NCBI GenBank assembly: GCA_031269485.1
Contig: JAISZC010000039.1
Span: 1 to 32,177 of the forward strand
Origin: Deltaproteobacteria bacterium
GTDB lineage: Bacteria > Desulfobacterota > Desulfarculia > Adiutricales > Adiutricaceae
DNA: 32,177 nt
Direction: 5' to 3'
Both the position numbers and the translations under genes were made by a program. The first letter of the stretch is position 1; each line of letters begins with the position of its first letter. The notes under the pieces are model-generated. The model had not been told where the DNA came from. It made no database searches and was given only the letters and a program-made list of their open reading frames with translations. Positions 17,047-24,976 of this stretch are shown in pieces.

Positions 17047-18075
17047 ATGAGCATATTTCGGTCCGTTTTGAACGCTTTTTCCAACGACTTGGCCATCGAC
17101 CTCGGCACGGCCAACACGTTGGTCTATCTCAAAGGCAGAGGGGTCGTGCTCTCGGAGCCCTCGGTGGTGGCCATCAGCCGTCGCAAGGGCCGCAAGATTT
17201 TGGCTGTTGGCCAAGAAGCCAAGGCCATGGAGGAAGTCGCGCCGCCGGACATCGACGTCATTCGGCCCATGAACGACGGAGTCATCGCCGACTTTGAGGT
17301 CACCCAGGCCATGATCCGGCACTTTATCCGCAAAACGGGCCATCGGCGCTTGTTCAAGCCTCGGATCATCGTGGCCGTCCCCTCAGGCATCACCCAGGTG
17401 GAGAAAAAGGCCGTGCGCGAGGCCGCCGAGCAGGCCGGCGCCCGCGAGGTTTATCTCATAGAGGAGCCCATGGCCGCGGCCATAGGCGCTGGGCTGCCGG
17501 TGACCGACCCGGCCGCCAACATGATTGTCGACATAGGCGGGGGCACCACTGAAGTGGCCATAATATCCTTGGCCGGGGTGGTTTACGCCAAGTCGGTGCG
17601 CATCGGCGGCAACAAGATGGACGAGGCCATCATCCAGTACATCCGCAAAAAGTACAATCTGCACATCGGCCGACGCACCGCCGAAACCATCAAAAAAGAG
17701 ATCAGCGCGGCCTATCCCTCCGACCAGGTGGAGACCTTGGAGGTCAAGGGCCGGCATGCGGTCAACGGCCTGCCCATGACCGCGGTCATCGACTCCGAGG
17801 AAGTCCGCAAGGCCATCCGGGAGCAGCTCGACGCCATCCTGAACGCGGTGCGCGACGCCTTGGAGAAGATTTCGGCGGAGCTGTCGGCCGACATCGTCAC
17901 CAGAGGCATCGTGCTCACCGGCGGCGGGGCCCTTTTGCGGCGCTTGGACATCATGATCCGCGAGGAAACTCACCTGCCCGTCATCATCGCCGACGATCCG
18001 CTCAAGACGGTGGTCCTGGGCTGCGGCAAAGCCCTGGACAGCATCGACATCTTAAGGGAAATCACCATCGCCTAG
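17047..18075 (+). CDS. mreB: Rod-shape actin homologue MreB
   Basis: MreB (342 residues) forms membrane-associated filaments that guide lateral cell-wall synthesis. The actin-fold nucleotide motifs are present: DLAIDLGTANTLVY near residue 14, VDIGGGTTEVAIISL near 160, and GIVLTGGGALLRRLD near 285. ATG 17047 is preferred over ATG 17035 because GAAGG lies just before it and because MSIF is a typical start. It heads the mreB-mreC-mreD-mrdA-rodA operon. Confidence 0.98.
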   Translation: MSIFRSVLNAFSNDLAIDLGTANTLVYLKGRGVVLSEPSVVAISRRKGRKILAVGQEAKAMEEVAPPDIDVIRPMNDGVIADFEVTQAMIRHFIRKTGHRRLFKPRIIVAVPSGITQVEKKAVREAAEQAGAREVYLIEEPMAAAIGAGLPVTDPAANMIVDIGGGTTEVAIISLAGVVYAKSVRIGGNKMDEAIIQYIRKKYNLHIGRRTAETIKKEISAAYPSDQVETLEVKGRHAVNGLPMTAVIDSEEVRKAIREQLDAILNAVRDALEKISAELSADIVTRGIVLTGGGALLRRLDIMIREETHLPVIIADDPLKTVVLGCGKALDSIDILREITIA

Positions 18076-18274
18076 CCGGCCGCGACGTTGGAAGTTCAGC
18101 GGAGTTTTTAGCCGTTGAGCGGCCGGGCCGGCGTCGTTTGCGGCGGCGTCAGTCGGCGGCCATGGCGCGACGTTTAATGCTCGAATAATCAATTTGATTA
18201 GCCAACTAATTGTATGGTTGAAACGTTTTAGGCTTCTTTTTCGACGGCCCCAGACTGGACGGCGATGGAGGCGG

Positions 18275-19144
18275 ATGAATCGGCGACGTCTAAAAACCCT
18301 CACCCCCGCGTTGCTGCTGCTGGTTTCTCTGGGCCTGCTGTCGGCGTCGGCATGGAGCCGGGGCGAGTCGCCCTCGGGGGCGGCGGCTCTGGAGACGGCC
18401 GGTCTGGCCGGACGGCTCATCAACGGCTTGGCCTCGAGAGTGGAGGGCGTCTGGCGCGGCTATTTCGGCCTGGTTGGCCTCCAGACCGAAAACGAGCGTT
18501 TGCGGCAGACCCTCGAGCGTCAATCGAGCCTGATTATCCAGCTGGCCGAAGAGCGGGCGGCCAACGAGCGCTTGAGGCGTCTGCTGGAATTCAGGAAGAG
18601 TTCGCCGCGGCGCTGGCGGGCCGCCAAGGTCGTGGCCTGGGATCCAAGCCCCTGGTTTCGTTCGGTGATCATCGACGTCGGGGCCGCTGACGGCCTGCTG
18701 GACGATTCGGCCGTGGTCTCCGATCGGGGCGTGGTGGGTCGGGTGGTGGAGACCGCGCCGCACTTCGCCAAAGTGCTTCTGCTCACCGACGCCTCCAGCG
18801 GCATCGACGCCTTCGTTCAGCGCACCCGTCTAAACGGTCTGCTCTCCGGCCGCGGGCGGGACGCGATGAGTCTGGACTACGTCCGCAAGGCCGACGACGT
18901 GCGCCCTGGGGATCTGGTGGTCACCTCTGGCCTCGACGGCGTCTTTCCTCCCGGCTTGGCCTTGGGCAGCGTCGCGTTGGTGGACAAAAACAGCTTGGGC
19001 CTGTTCATTGAGGCTCAGGTCAGGCCCATGGTCGATTTGGGCGCCCTCGAGGAGGTCCTGGTGCTCCTGGACCGCGAGCCGCCTTTGGATTGGCTGGCGC
19101 TGGGCAGCGATCTCAGGCGGCTTTTCGAAAAAAAGCAGCATTGA
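18275..19144 (+). CDS. mreC: Rod-shape protein MreC
   Basis: MreC (289 residues) is a bitopic periplasmic protein that activates PBP2-RodA. After a basic N-terminus (MNRRRLKTLT) there is one membrane segment, then a coiled coil (LQTENERLRQTLERQ and on to about residue 105), then two small beta domains including DRGVVGRVVE and PGDLVVTSGLDGVFPPGL. ATG 18275 has a close GGAGG. An in-frame TTG at 18194 would add 27 residues and lies in an AT-rich stretch; it is possible but less likely. Confidence 0.92.
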   Translation: MNRRRLKTLTPALLLLVSLGLLSASAWSRGESPSGAAALETAGLAGRLINGLASRVEGVWRGYFGLVGLQTENERLRQTLERQSSLIIQLAEERAANERLRRLLEFRKSSPRRWRAAKVVAWDPSPWFRSVIIDVGAADGLLDDSAVVSDRGVVGRVVETAPHFAKVLLLTDASSGIDAFVQRTRLNGLLSGRGRDAMSLDYVRKADDVRPGDLVVTSGLDGVFPPGLALGSVALVDKNSLGLFIEAQVRPMVDLGALEEVLVLLDREPPLDWLALGSDLRRLFEKKQH

Positions 19145-19147
19145 CAG

Positions 19148-19172
19148 GCCCTCGGCCCGGCGGGCCGAGGGC
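19148..19172 (+). promoter_or_regulatory. Strong hairpin between mreC and mreD
   Basis: GCCCTCGGCCC (19148-19158) pairs perfectly with GGGCCGAGGGC (19162-19172), loop GGC, an 11-bp stem starting three bases after the mreC stop. No T-run follows, so it is more likely a stability or differential-expression element than a terminator. Confidence 0.6.
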
Positions 19173-19220
19173 TGACGAAGTTGCGGCGCCGGACCGCGTC
19201 AAGCCGGCCTCGAGGTCCCC

Positions 19221-19766
19221 ATGGTTAGGGCGCGGACAGAGCCCTATGCGGTCACTCGCCTCAGGAGCGTCGCCTTTCTGCTGCTCTTGGGGCTTTTGCT
19301 GACGGTGTGCTCGTCGCTGCGGCCCATTCGGCGGCTGCCGCCTTGGGGCTGGCCCGATTGGGTCATGATGCTGACCGTCTACTTGGCCTTGCGGGCTGAA
19401 CTGTGGCTGGCCTCGCTGACGGCCTTCGCGTTGGGCGGCTTCAAAAACGCTCTGGGACTGGGGCCGGACGGAATCGATCAGCTGGCTCTTCTGTTGGCCG
19501 CCGGCGCCGTCAAGCTGCTGTCCAGAAGCCTCAAGCTTCTGGAGCCGACGGCCGCCGGGCTTTTGACCGGCGCGCTTGATCTGCTCAAGAACGCAATTTT
19601 CATGCCCGGCTTCATGACTTTGATGAACTGGCCGTATCCCGTGTCCGCCGTGATCTTGGCCGCCTGTCTAGGTCAAGCCGTCATGACCGGCGTGGCCGCT
19701 TCTTTTTTCTTCGGCGTCTTGGATCGCCTCTTCGCCGCCGACTATGCTCGCCGTTCCAGCGCTTGA
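19221..19766 (+). CDS. mreD: Rod-shape membrane protein MreD
   Basis: This 181-residue protein is dominated by five or six hydrophobic segments (for example SVAFLLLLGLLLTVCSS near residue 16) separated by short loops, as expected for the inner-membrane protein MreD. Sequence motifs in this family are weak, so the call rests largely on size, topology and position between mreC and mrdA. ATG 19221 has GAGG upstream. Confidence 0.88.
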   Translation: MVRARTEPYAVTRLRSVAFLLLLGLLLTVCSSLRPIRRLPPWGWPDWVMMLTVYLALRAELWLASLTAFALGGFKNALGLGPDGIDQLALLLAAGAVKLLSRSLKLLEPTAAGLLTGALDLLKNAIFMPGFMTLMNWPYPVSAVILAACLGQAVMTGVAASFFFGVLDRLFAADYARRSSA

Positions 19767-19811
19767 AGACCTTTTCCCGTCGGCTCGACGACCGCCCCGC
19801 TGGTGAAGCCT

Positions 19812-21707
19812 ATGCTTGCGCCTCCTGATCAGACGGCGGAAAAAAGCTGCGATTGTTGGCGTTTATGGCTTTTTAGGGCCTTCATTGCGGCGGTGTTCGT
19901 CACTTTGGGGCTCCGGCTGTGGTTTCTGCAAATCGCCAAGGGCGCCGACTATTTGGAGCAAAGCCTCCAAAACCACCTCAGTCAGGTCGAGATCCCCACT
20001 ACTCGCGGCCTTTTGACGGACCGGGACGGGCGGGTGCTGGTCGACAACGAGGTGGGCTACGAGTTGCGCGTGACGCCCAACGAGGTCAAGGAGCCCGCAG
20101 CCTTGGCCGCGCAAGTGGCCGGCATCGTGGGGCTGTCGGCCGACGATTTGGAAAAAAAATTCAAAGCCTTCAAAAAGCAGCGGCCCTTTTCGCCCAACGT
20201 CTGGGTCGCCGGCTTGAGTCGGGCCGATTTGGCCCTGGTGGAGAGCCGCCGTTGGCAGCTCGACGGCCTGTCGGTCCAGACCACCTCCGTCCGCAGGCCG
20301 TTGTTGGGCGCCTTCGCTCCGCACGTCATAGGCTACCTGGGTCAAATCAACCAGGCCCAACTGGCCGGCGGGGACTATCCTGAGGTGCGGCAAGGGGAGC
20401 TGGTGGGCCAAAGCGGCCTCGAGCAGAGCCTCGAACGCTTCCTCCACGGCCGCAAGGGCAACCGCCAGATGACCGTGGACTCCAAGGGCCGAGTCCTCCA
20501 GGAGCTCAGCGTCGAATATCCCCGGCCCGGCCACAACATCCGCCTGACCCTGGACAGTCGCCTCCAGAGGGTGGCCCAGTCGTTGCTGGCCGAGCAGGCC
20601 GGCGCGGTGGTGGTCATGGATCCGCGCAATTTCGAGATCCTGGCCATGGCTTCCAGTCCCATGTTCAATCTCGAAGATTTCGTCGGGGGCATTTCCGCCG
20701 AACGCTGGCGGTCGCTCAACGAAGATCCCTTCACGCCCATGCAGAACCGGGCCGTCAGCGGCCAATACTCGCCCGGCTCGACCTTCAAAATTGCCGTGTC
20801 GCTTGCGGCCCTCTACGAGGGCGTCATCACCCCGGAGACGATTTTTCACTGCGGAGGCCAGCTGACGCTGGGCGCCCACCCGTTTCGCTGCTGGAACCGC
20901 TCGGGCCACGGCGCGGTCAACCTACACCGCTCGCTCAAGGAGAGCTGCGACATATATTATTATGAGGTTGGTCGCCGCATTGGCGTCGACCGCCTGGCCG
21001 TCCGGGTCAGGCGCTTTTTCGGCCTGGGCCGGCCTACGGGCGTGGAGCTCCGGGCCGAGCAACCGGGACTGGTGCCGGATCAGGCCTGGAAAATGCGACG
21101 CTACGGCCGCCCCTGGACGACGGGCGACACGGTCACCGTCGCCATTGGCCAGGGCAATTTGTTGACCACCCCGTTGCAGGTCGCTCAATATACGGCGGTG
21201 GTGGCTAATGGAGGCACATTATATAGGCCGCGGCTTGTGAAGGAAATAGTTGATTTTGAGGGCAAATTAGTGCAAAATTCTATACCTGAGCCTCTTGGCC
21301 GTCTGGAGGTCAAGCCTGACCATCTCAGCGCGGTTAAAAGGGGTTTGGAGGCCGTCGTCAATGAGCCGGGCGGCTCAGGCTGGCGAGCCAAATTGCCGGA
21401 TATCGTTGTTGCCGGCAAAACCGGCACGACGCAGACCGTCAGCCTGCAAGCCTATCAGAGCTACAACGCCTCTAACAGGCCATACCGCATCCGCGATCAC
21501 GCCTGGTTCACCGCCTACGCTCCGGCCGACAATCCTGAGGTCGTGGTCACGGTTCTTTTGGAACATTCAGGCGGAGGCGGTGCCCGTTCGGCGCCTTTGG
21601 CCGCTAAAATCATCAACGCATATTTTGACAAAAGCATCGACACCAACTTAATGCCTCCCTTTCAAGTTCAACCCGATAAGCCCATCGGCTGGCAGGGGGA
21701 GTTGTGA
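19812..21707 (+). CDS. mrdA: Penicillin-binding protein 2 (elongasome transpeptidase)
   Basis: PBP2 (about 631 residues) cross-links peptidoglycan during elongation, with RodA as its glycosyltransferase partner. One membrane anchor lies near residues 18-40. The pedestal has TTRGLLTDRDGRVL. The catalytic motifs are SPGSTFK with nucleophile Ser near 323, SCD as the second motif near 375, and KTGTT near 536. ATG 19812 follows GGTGA at five bases; GTG 19803 is in frame but lacks a site. The stop overlaps the rodA start by four bases. Confidence 0.96.
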   Translation: MLAPPDQTAEKSCDCWRLWLFRAFIAAVFVTLGLRLWFLQIAKGADYLEQSLQNHLSQVEIPTTRGLLTDRDGRVLVDNEVGYELRVTPNEVKEPAALAAQVAGIVGLSADDLEKKFKAFKKQRPFSPNVWVAGLSRADLALVESRRWQLDGLSVQTTSVRRPLLGAFAPHVIGYLGQINQAQLAGGDYPEVRQGELVGQSGLEQSLERFLHGRKGNRQMTVDSKGRVLQELSVEYPRPGHNIRLTLDSRLQRVAQSLLAEQAGAVVVMDPRNFEILAMASSPMFNLEDFVGGISAERWRSLNEDPFTPMQNRAVSGQYSPGSTFKIAVSLAALYEGVITPETIFHCGGQLTLGAHPFRCWNRSGHGAVNLHRSLKESCDIYYYEVGRRIGVDRLAVRVRRFFGLGRPTGVELRAEQPGLVPDQAWKMRRYGRPWTTGDTVTVAIGQGNLLTTPLQVAQYTAVVANGGTLYRPRLVKEIVDFEGKLVQNSIPEPLGRLEVKPDHLSAVKRGLEAVVNEPGGSGWRAKLPDIVVAGKTGTTQTVSLQAYQSYNASNRPYRIRDHAWFTAYAPADNPEVVVTVLLEHSGGGGARSAPLAAKIINAYFDKSIDTNLMPPFQVQPDKPIGWQGEL

Positions 21708-23059
21708 AAAAGCCGCTTCTGGATCGCCGAATGCTGGAGCATTTTCCCTGGACGCTGCTGCTGTCCATGCTCGGCTTGATCTTCTGCGGCTTGACCAATC
21801 TTTACTCCATCTCCGGGGGCGAGACGTCCGACTGGAACGTCTTCACTCGTCAAGGTCTGATCTGCGGCCTGGGCCTGGGCGTCATGCTTTTGGCGCCGCT
21901 GATCGACTACCGCGGCTTCCGGCGTTTAGCTTGGCCGCTGTACGGGCTGGGGCTGCTTTTTCTGGCGCTGGTGGACAGCTTCGGCGTGTCCGTCAACAAC
22001 GCCACCCGCTGGCTGCAGCTGACCTCGACGTTGCGCTTCCAACCCTCCGAATTCATGAAGTTCGCTCTGGTCATGGTCTTGGCTTGCTGGTTTTCGCGCC
22101 AGAAAGACAAGGGCCGCGCCGAGGCCTTGGGCTTCAAGGATCTGCTCGTGCCGGCCGCGCTGGTGTTGCCCCCCTGCTGGATCGTGGCCAAGCAGCCCGA
22201 CGTGGGCACGGCCCTGCACCTTTTTCTCATCGCCGTCCCCATGCTTTTGTTCCAACAGCTCAAACGTCGGATCGTCGTCGTCATGATCGCGGCCCTCCTG
22301 ACCGTTCCCGGCTGGCTGTTCTTGTTCGACGGCCTGCAATGGCTGGAGGCCAAGGAGATCATCAAACCCTATCACCTTCAGCGTTACAACACCTTTCTCA
22401 ACCCGGAAAAAGATCCCAACGGCAAAGGCTGGCAGATCACCCAGTCCAAGAGCGCCATCGGCAGCGGCCAAATTTTGGGCCGCGGCTTCATGGAGGGCTC
22501 GCAGCAGAAGTACGGATTTTTGCCGGCGGCCGAAACCGATTTCGCCTTCGCCGCTCTGGCCGAGGAATGGGGCTTTGTGGGTGCCTTGGCTTTGCTGGCC
22601 CTCTTTCTGTCGCTGTGCTGGGCGGCGCTGGGGGTGGTCCGACGAAGCGCAGAGATGTTTGGAACCATGCTGGCGTTGGGACTGACGTCGATGCTTTTTT
22701 GGCAGGCCGCCATCAACGTGGCCATGGTCACCGGGCTGTTTCCCGTGGTGGGCATACCCCTGCCATTCATAAGCTACGGCGGCACCTCGACTCTGGTGGC
22801 CATGGTGGGCGTGGGTCTGGTGTTGAACGTGGGCATGCGCCGCTACGTCTACGGCGACGACCCGGTGACCGAAAACCCAAAGGTTTGGCGCAACGGCCTG
22901 CTGGTCCCGGCCGTCGCGCCAGAACTCCAAGTCAGGCGTCTGAAGCCCTACGATCCGCTCGAGCCGGAACTGCATCCGGCCCATCGCCTGCCGCACTGCC
23001 GGCCGTGGGCCAAGCACCTGACCGACAAATGGCTCAGAGAGTTTCACGCTCCCGAATGA
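21704..23059 (+). CDS. rodA: Peptidoglycan glycosyltransferase RodA
   Basis: RodA (451 residues, SEDS family) polymerises lipid II in the inner membrane. About ten membrane segments are visible. The catalytic-loop aspartate lies in LPAAETDFAFAALAEEWGF near residue 279, and PDVGTAL and PFISYGGTS are present. The GTG start is inside the mrdA stop (GTGA), implying coupling. After the last membrane segment comes a hydrophilic tail of about 65 residues, rich in Pro, Arg and His, longer than in typical RodA. Confidence 0.96.
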   Translation: MKKPLLDRRMLEHFPWTLLLSMLGLIFCGLTNLYSISGGETSDWNVFTRQGLICGLGLGVMLLAPLIDYRGFRRLAWPLYGLGLLFLALVDSFGVSVNNATRWLQLTSTLRFQPSEFMKFALVMVLACWFSRQKDKGRAEALGFKDLLVPAALVLPPCWIVAKQPDVGTALHLFLIAVPMLLFQQLKRRIVVVMIAALLTVPGWLFLFDGLQWLEAKEIIKPYHLQRYNTFLNPEKDPNGKGWQITQSKSAIGSGQILGRGFMEGSQQKYGFLPAAETDFAFAALAEEWGFVGALALLALFLSLCWAALGVVRRSAEMFGTMLALGLTSMLFWQAAINVAMVTGLFPVVGIPLPFISYGGTSTLVAMVGVGLVLNVGMRRYVYGDDPVTENPKVWRNGLLVPAVAPELQVRRLKPYDPLEPELHPAHRLPHCRPWAKHLTDKWLREFHAPE

Positions 23060-23117
23060 AGCCGACCTTGGCCGACCCCTCGAAAAAGCCTCAACAATTG
23101 CCCAAATCCTCCGTCAG

Positions 23118-23148
23118 GCCGCGGCCTCAGGCCGAGCGGCTTTTTTTT
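23118..23148 (+). terminator. Intrinsic terminator of the mre/rod operon
   Basis: GCCGC (23118-23122) pairs with GCGGC (23136-23140) and GGCC (23123-23126) with GGCC (23130-23133); loop TCA, two-base bulge GA. Eight T follow (23141-23148). It lies 58 bases after the rodA stop. Confidence 0.88.
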
Positions 23149-23452
23149 GGCGAACCCGAAATGCAGCCAAGAGCTTCAGGCGACCTGGCGCGCTCCTTGC
23201 GGAGGGCGTGGCCCCGGACCAGCTCGGGCCGGCGTTGGAGGCGGACCTTTGACAAATCAATTTTGGCGACGGCAACCGCATAAACCGCGATTGATGGCGC
23301 GCCGTTTGCCTGGGCAAATCCAAGGAGCCCCCACTGACCACGAGCGGTGTGGTCGTCCGCGAGGGTGGGAGCGTCAGCGGCGGAAAGACAGGCCAACCAT
23401 GCCAAGGGCGGCGTAAACGCGAGTCGCCAAGGACCTTCGCCAAATCGAGGCG

Positions 23453-23504
23453 GCTTCGGGAGGCCCGTTGCCTCGTCCAGGGACCGTGGACGGCAGGCCG
23501 AAGC
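23453..23504 (+). ncRNA. Candidate three-way-junction RNA element
   Basis: An outer stem GCTTCGG (23453-23459) with CCGAAGC (23498-23504) encloses two hairpins joined without linkers: GAGGC/GCCTC (23460-23464 with 23470-23474, loop CCGTT) and GTCCA/TGGAC (23475-23479 with 23487-23491, loop of seven). A six-base linker GGCAGG closes the junction. All 17 pairs are Watson-Crick. Strand of action and function are unknown; GC-rich DNA folds easily, so this is a candidate only. Confidence 0.3.
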
Positions 23505-23640
23505 GAAACCGCGCCTGGCGGACGCCGTGCAACCGCCGAAGGGGAGCAGGGCGAGAGCGGGCTGACTCGCGCGAAAACAAGCCGCCGAGCGACAGGGCGA
23601 ATCAGGGCAGTCGCCGGAGGGGCTCCGCCGAAAAAGCCCG

Positions 23641-23665
23641 AAAATCTCAAAAATCTCAACATCTC
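23641..23665 (+). repeat. Short tandem repeat upstream of tRNA-Pro
   Basis: Three imperfect units, AAAATCTC, AAAAATCTC and AACATCTC, run head to tail, followed by AAAATTTT. The tract is AT-rich in a GC-rich setting and lies about 80 bases upstream of the tRNA. It could be part of an upstream promoter region. Confidence 0.5.
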
Positions 23666-23746
23666 AAAATTTTCCTAGCCAATGGAGCGCCGTTGTGATA
23701 GCATGGCCATTCCTTGTGGGGCAGCCGTCTCCGCCGGAAAACGTGA

Positions 23747-23823
23747 CGGGACATAGCTCAGCCTGGTAGAGCACTGCGTTCGGGACGCAGGGGCCGCTGG
23801 TTCAAATCCAGTTGTCCCGACCA
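23747..23823 (+). tRNA. tRNA-Pro (anticodon CGG)
   Basis: This 77-base gene folds as a full cloverleaf. The acceptor CGGGACA pairs with TGTCCCG, discriminator A, and CCA is encoded. The anticodon stem CTGCG/CGCAG encloses TTCGGGA, giving anticodon CGG with G37, typical of proline tRNAs; it reads CCG. The T-loop is TTCAAAT. A perfect terminator follows 42 bases downstream. Confidence 0.97.
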
Positions 23824-23864
23824 TTTGCCGAGAAAATTGGTTCCATGACGGTCGATGACGTCCG

Positions 23865-23900
23865 CGAAACCCCTGGAAACTCCAGGGGTTTCGTCGTTTT
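23865..23900 (+). terminator. Intrinsic terminator after tRNA-Pro
   Basis: CGAAACCCCTGGA (23865-23877) pairs perfectly with TCCAGGGGTTTCG (23881-23893), loop AAC, followed by TCGTTTT. The 13-bp stem is the longest perfect one in the window. Confidence 0.88.
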
Positions 23901-24255
23901 GCGTCCAAGGACGTTCATCTTTTCCATTGACGGCCACCCTCGAAAGCGCCCTCAATGGCGCCGATATTGTCGGTCCAGAAGGTTTATCGGCGCCATGCCG
24001 AACTCGACATCAAAAATGTCAAGCCGAAAAACGGCGTCAGCTCCATGACGCTCCCGGCCTTTTTCTGGAAAATTATCTGTGGGCTCCAAGCTTTGGCGGC
24101 TCCGTGCGAAGGTCGAAGGACGACCAGCCGTAGCCTCGGAGGCTGGCCAGAAGTCGGCCTCAAGACCGCTCGCGAGTTGGCCGCCGAGCTGCGACGGACG
24201 CTGAAAACCGCCCCCAGTCGGCCTCGGCCCTCACGCTTGGGGAATAGGTCTGAGA
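23901..24255 (+). other. Gene-free stretch between tRNA terminator and IS remnant
   Basis: I see no supportable gene here. Frames on both strands are short and lack recognisable motifs. It may be eroded insertion-element or island DNA, judging from the transposase remnant next to it. Confidence 0.4.
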
Positions 24256-24660
24256 TCAGGCAGATGATCGCGCCTGTGGATGGCCCGCATAATTTGAGCG
24301 GACAGACGCTCCCAGTCCCATCGGGCATAGGTCGCAGGGACCATGGCTGCAGGCCTGCTTGCTGGAACGGTCGATTAGGCGGTTGGCTGTCACCGAGGCA
24401 AACAGCAGCCTCTCACGGTTTGGTTTGGGATTGATGAGCTCTGGGACGCCCAGTTGTTCCAAGGCCTTCAGAACGATCATCACGTGACTGTGCCGAGTTT
24501 TCAGAGACGATGAAAGGCCCAGGCTAAAAAAACGAGTGGGCTTCGCCACGGAGCTGGCGCCGGCTGGCGTCAATGATCTCGTCCGGCCGACTATACAAAT
24601 TGGGAAAATCTTGCCCTTTTCACGATAACTATAACATATTAGGCGGGATTTATATATCAT
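24256..24660 (-). pseudogene. Decayed IS1634-like transposase, N-terminal fragment
   Basis: The minus-strand frame encodes 134 residues. Residues 49-103 (bases 24352-24516) resemble the N-terminal region of IS1634-family transposases: a segment HSHVMIVLKALEQLGVPELI, then RERLLFASVTANRLIDRSSK, matching the family pattern of a helical segment, RERDL-like motif, and A-R-I/L-x-x-P-x-SK. Full-length members have about 450-600 residues and a DDE catalytic core; none of that is seen here. The reading frame after residue 103 loses similarity. The family assignment is from memory of motifs, without a search. Confidence 0.5.
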
Positions 24661-24840
24661 TATCTTGATGTTTTGCTGGTAAATATAAGAAAAAAATAAG
24701 TTTATTCTTATTTGTTTTAAAATATATTGAATTTATGATATAATTAATAAAATTTATATCAATAAATTAATTTTGTAAATTATCAAAAAAGCTTTTTTTG
24801 CGCTGATGTAGTATATAAAAAGAAAAACGCTAAGGAAAGG
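24600..24840. other. AT-rich island
   Basis: Bases 24661-24780 contain only 15 G or C in 120 (12.5%), against well over 60% in neighbouring genes. The tract includes AAAAAAGCTTTTTT (a 14-base palindrome near 24785-24798) and TATCAATAAATTA (24757-24769), which fits the IHF consensus WATCAA-N4-TTR. Such islands act as promoters, nucleoid-protein binding sites or remnants of transferred DNA; which applies here is unknown. Confidence 0.7.
24716..24744 (+). promoter_or_regulatory. Possible extended -10 promoter in the AT island
   Basis: TGATATAAT (24736-24744) is a perfect -10 with extended TG, and TTTAAA (24716-24721) is a 4/6 -35 at 17 bases. It points toward the small gene at 24977, giving a leader of over 200 bases. 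In DNA this AT-rich chance matches are common. Confidence 0.35.
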
Positions 24841-24976
24841 GGGCTTGGGCGGGCCGAACCGGCCGGCTTTCAGCGGGGTAAATTGGCCTAGGTTTTGCTT
24901 CATTTGCTGGCGGCCGTCCAAATCGGCCGAAAATGCCCGGAGTTGCCGCCCTCCCTAAGCACGCTGAGGAAAGCCA

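Larger units (their letters stand above)
23149..23746 (+). other. GC-rich gene-free segment before tRNA-Pro
   Basis: Nearly 600 bases between the rodA terminator and tRNA-Pro hold no convincing protein gene: frames on both strands are low-complexity and Arg/Pro-rich. Several nested inverted repeats are present, including GACCAC/GTGGTC (around 23336-23354), the three-way junction at 23453-23504, and CGGAG/CTCCG (around 23615-23627). It may encode a structured RNA. I looked for RNase P RNA, tmRNA and SRP RNA signatures and did not see them. Confidence 0.4.

Noticed and set aside
18194-18274. TTG start extending MreC by 27 residues
   Set aside because: AT-rich stretch without a ribosome binding site; ATG 18275 with GGAGG gives a normal MreC N-terminus.
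21625-21653. TTGACA inside the end of mrdA as a rodA promoter
   Set aside because: No acceptable -10 hexamer at 16-18 bases, and rodA is coupled to mrdA by a four-base overlap.
23114-23662. 182-codon minus-strand frame between rodA and tRNA-Pro
   Set aside because: Arg/Pro-rich without motifs and running across the rodA terminator. A nested 92-codon frame (23127-23405) reads slightly more like protein but also ends inside the terminator.
23149-23746. RNase P RNA, tmRNA or SRP RNA
   Set aside because: The hallmark sequences (for example GAGGAAAGTCC of RNase P RNA, the tRNA-like end of tmRNA, or the SRP core hairpin) were looked for by eye on both strands and not found.
23675-23955. Minus-strand frames covering tRNA-Pro
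   Set aside because: Their peptides, such as TTGFEPAAPASRTQ and SGQLDLNQRPLRP, are well-known spurious translations of antisense tRNA.
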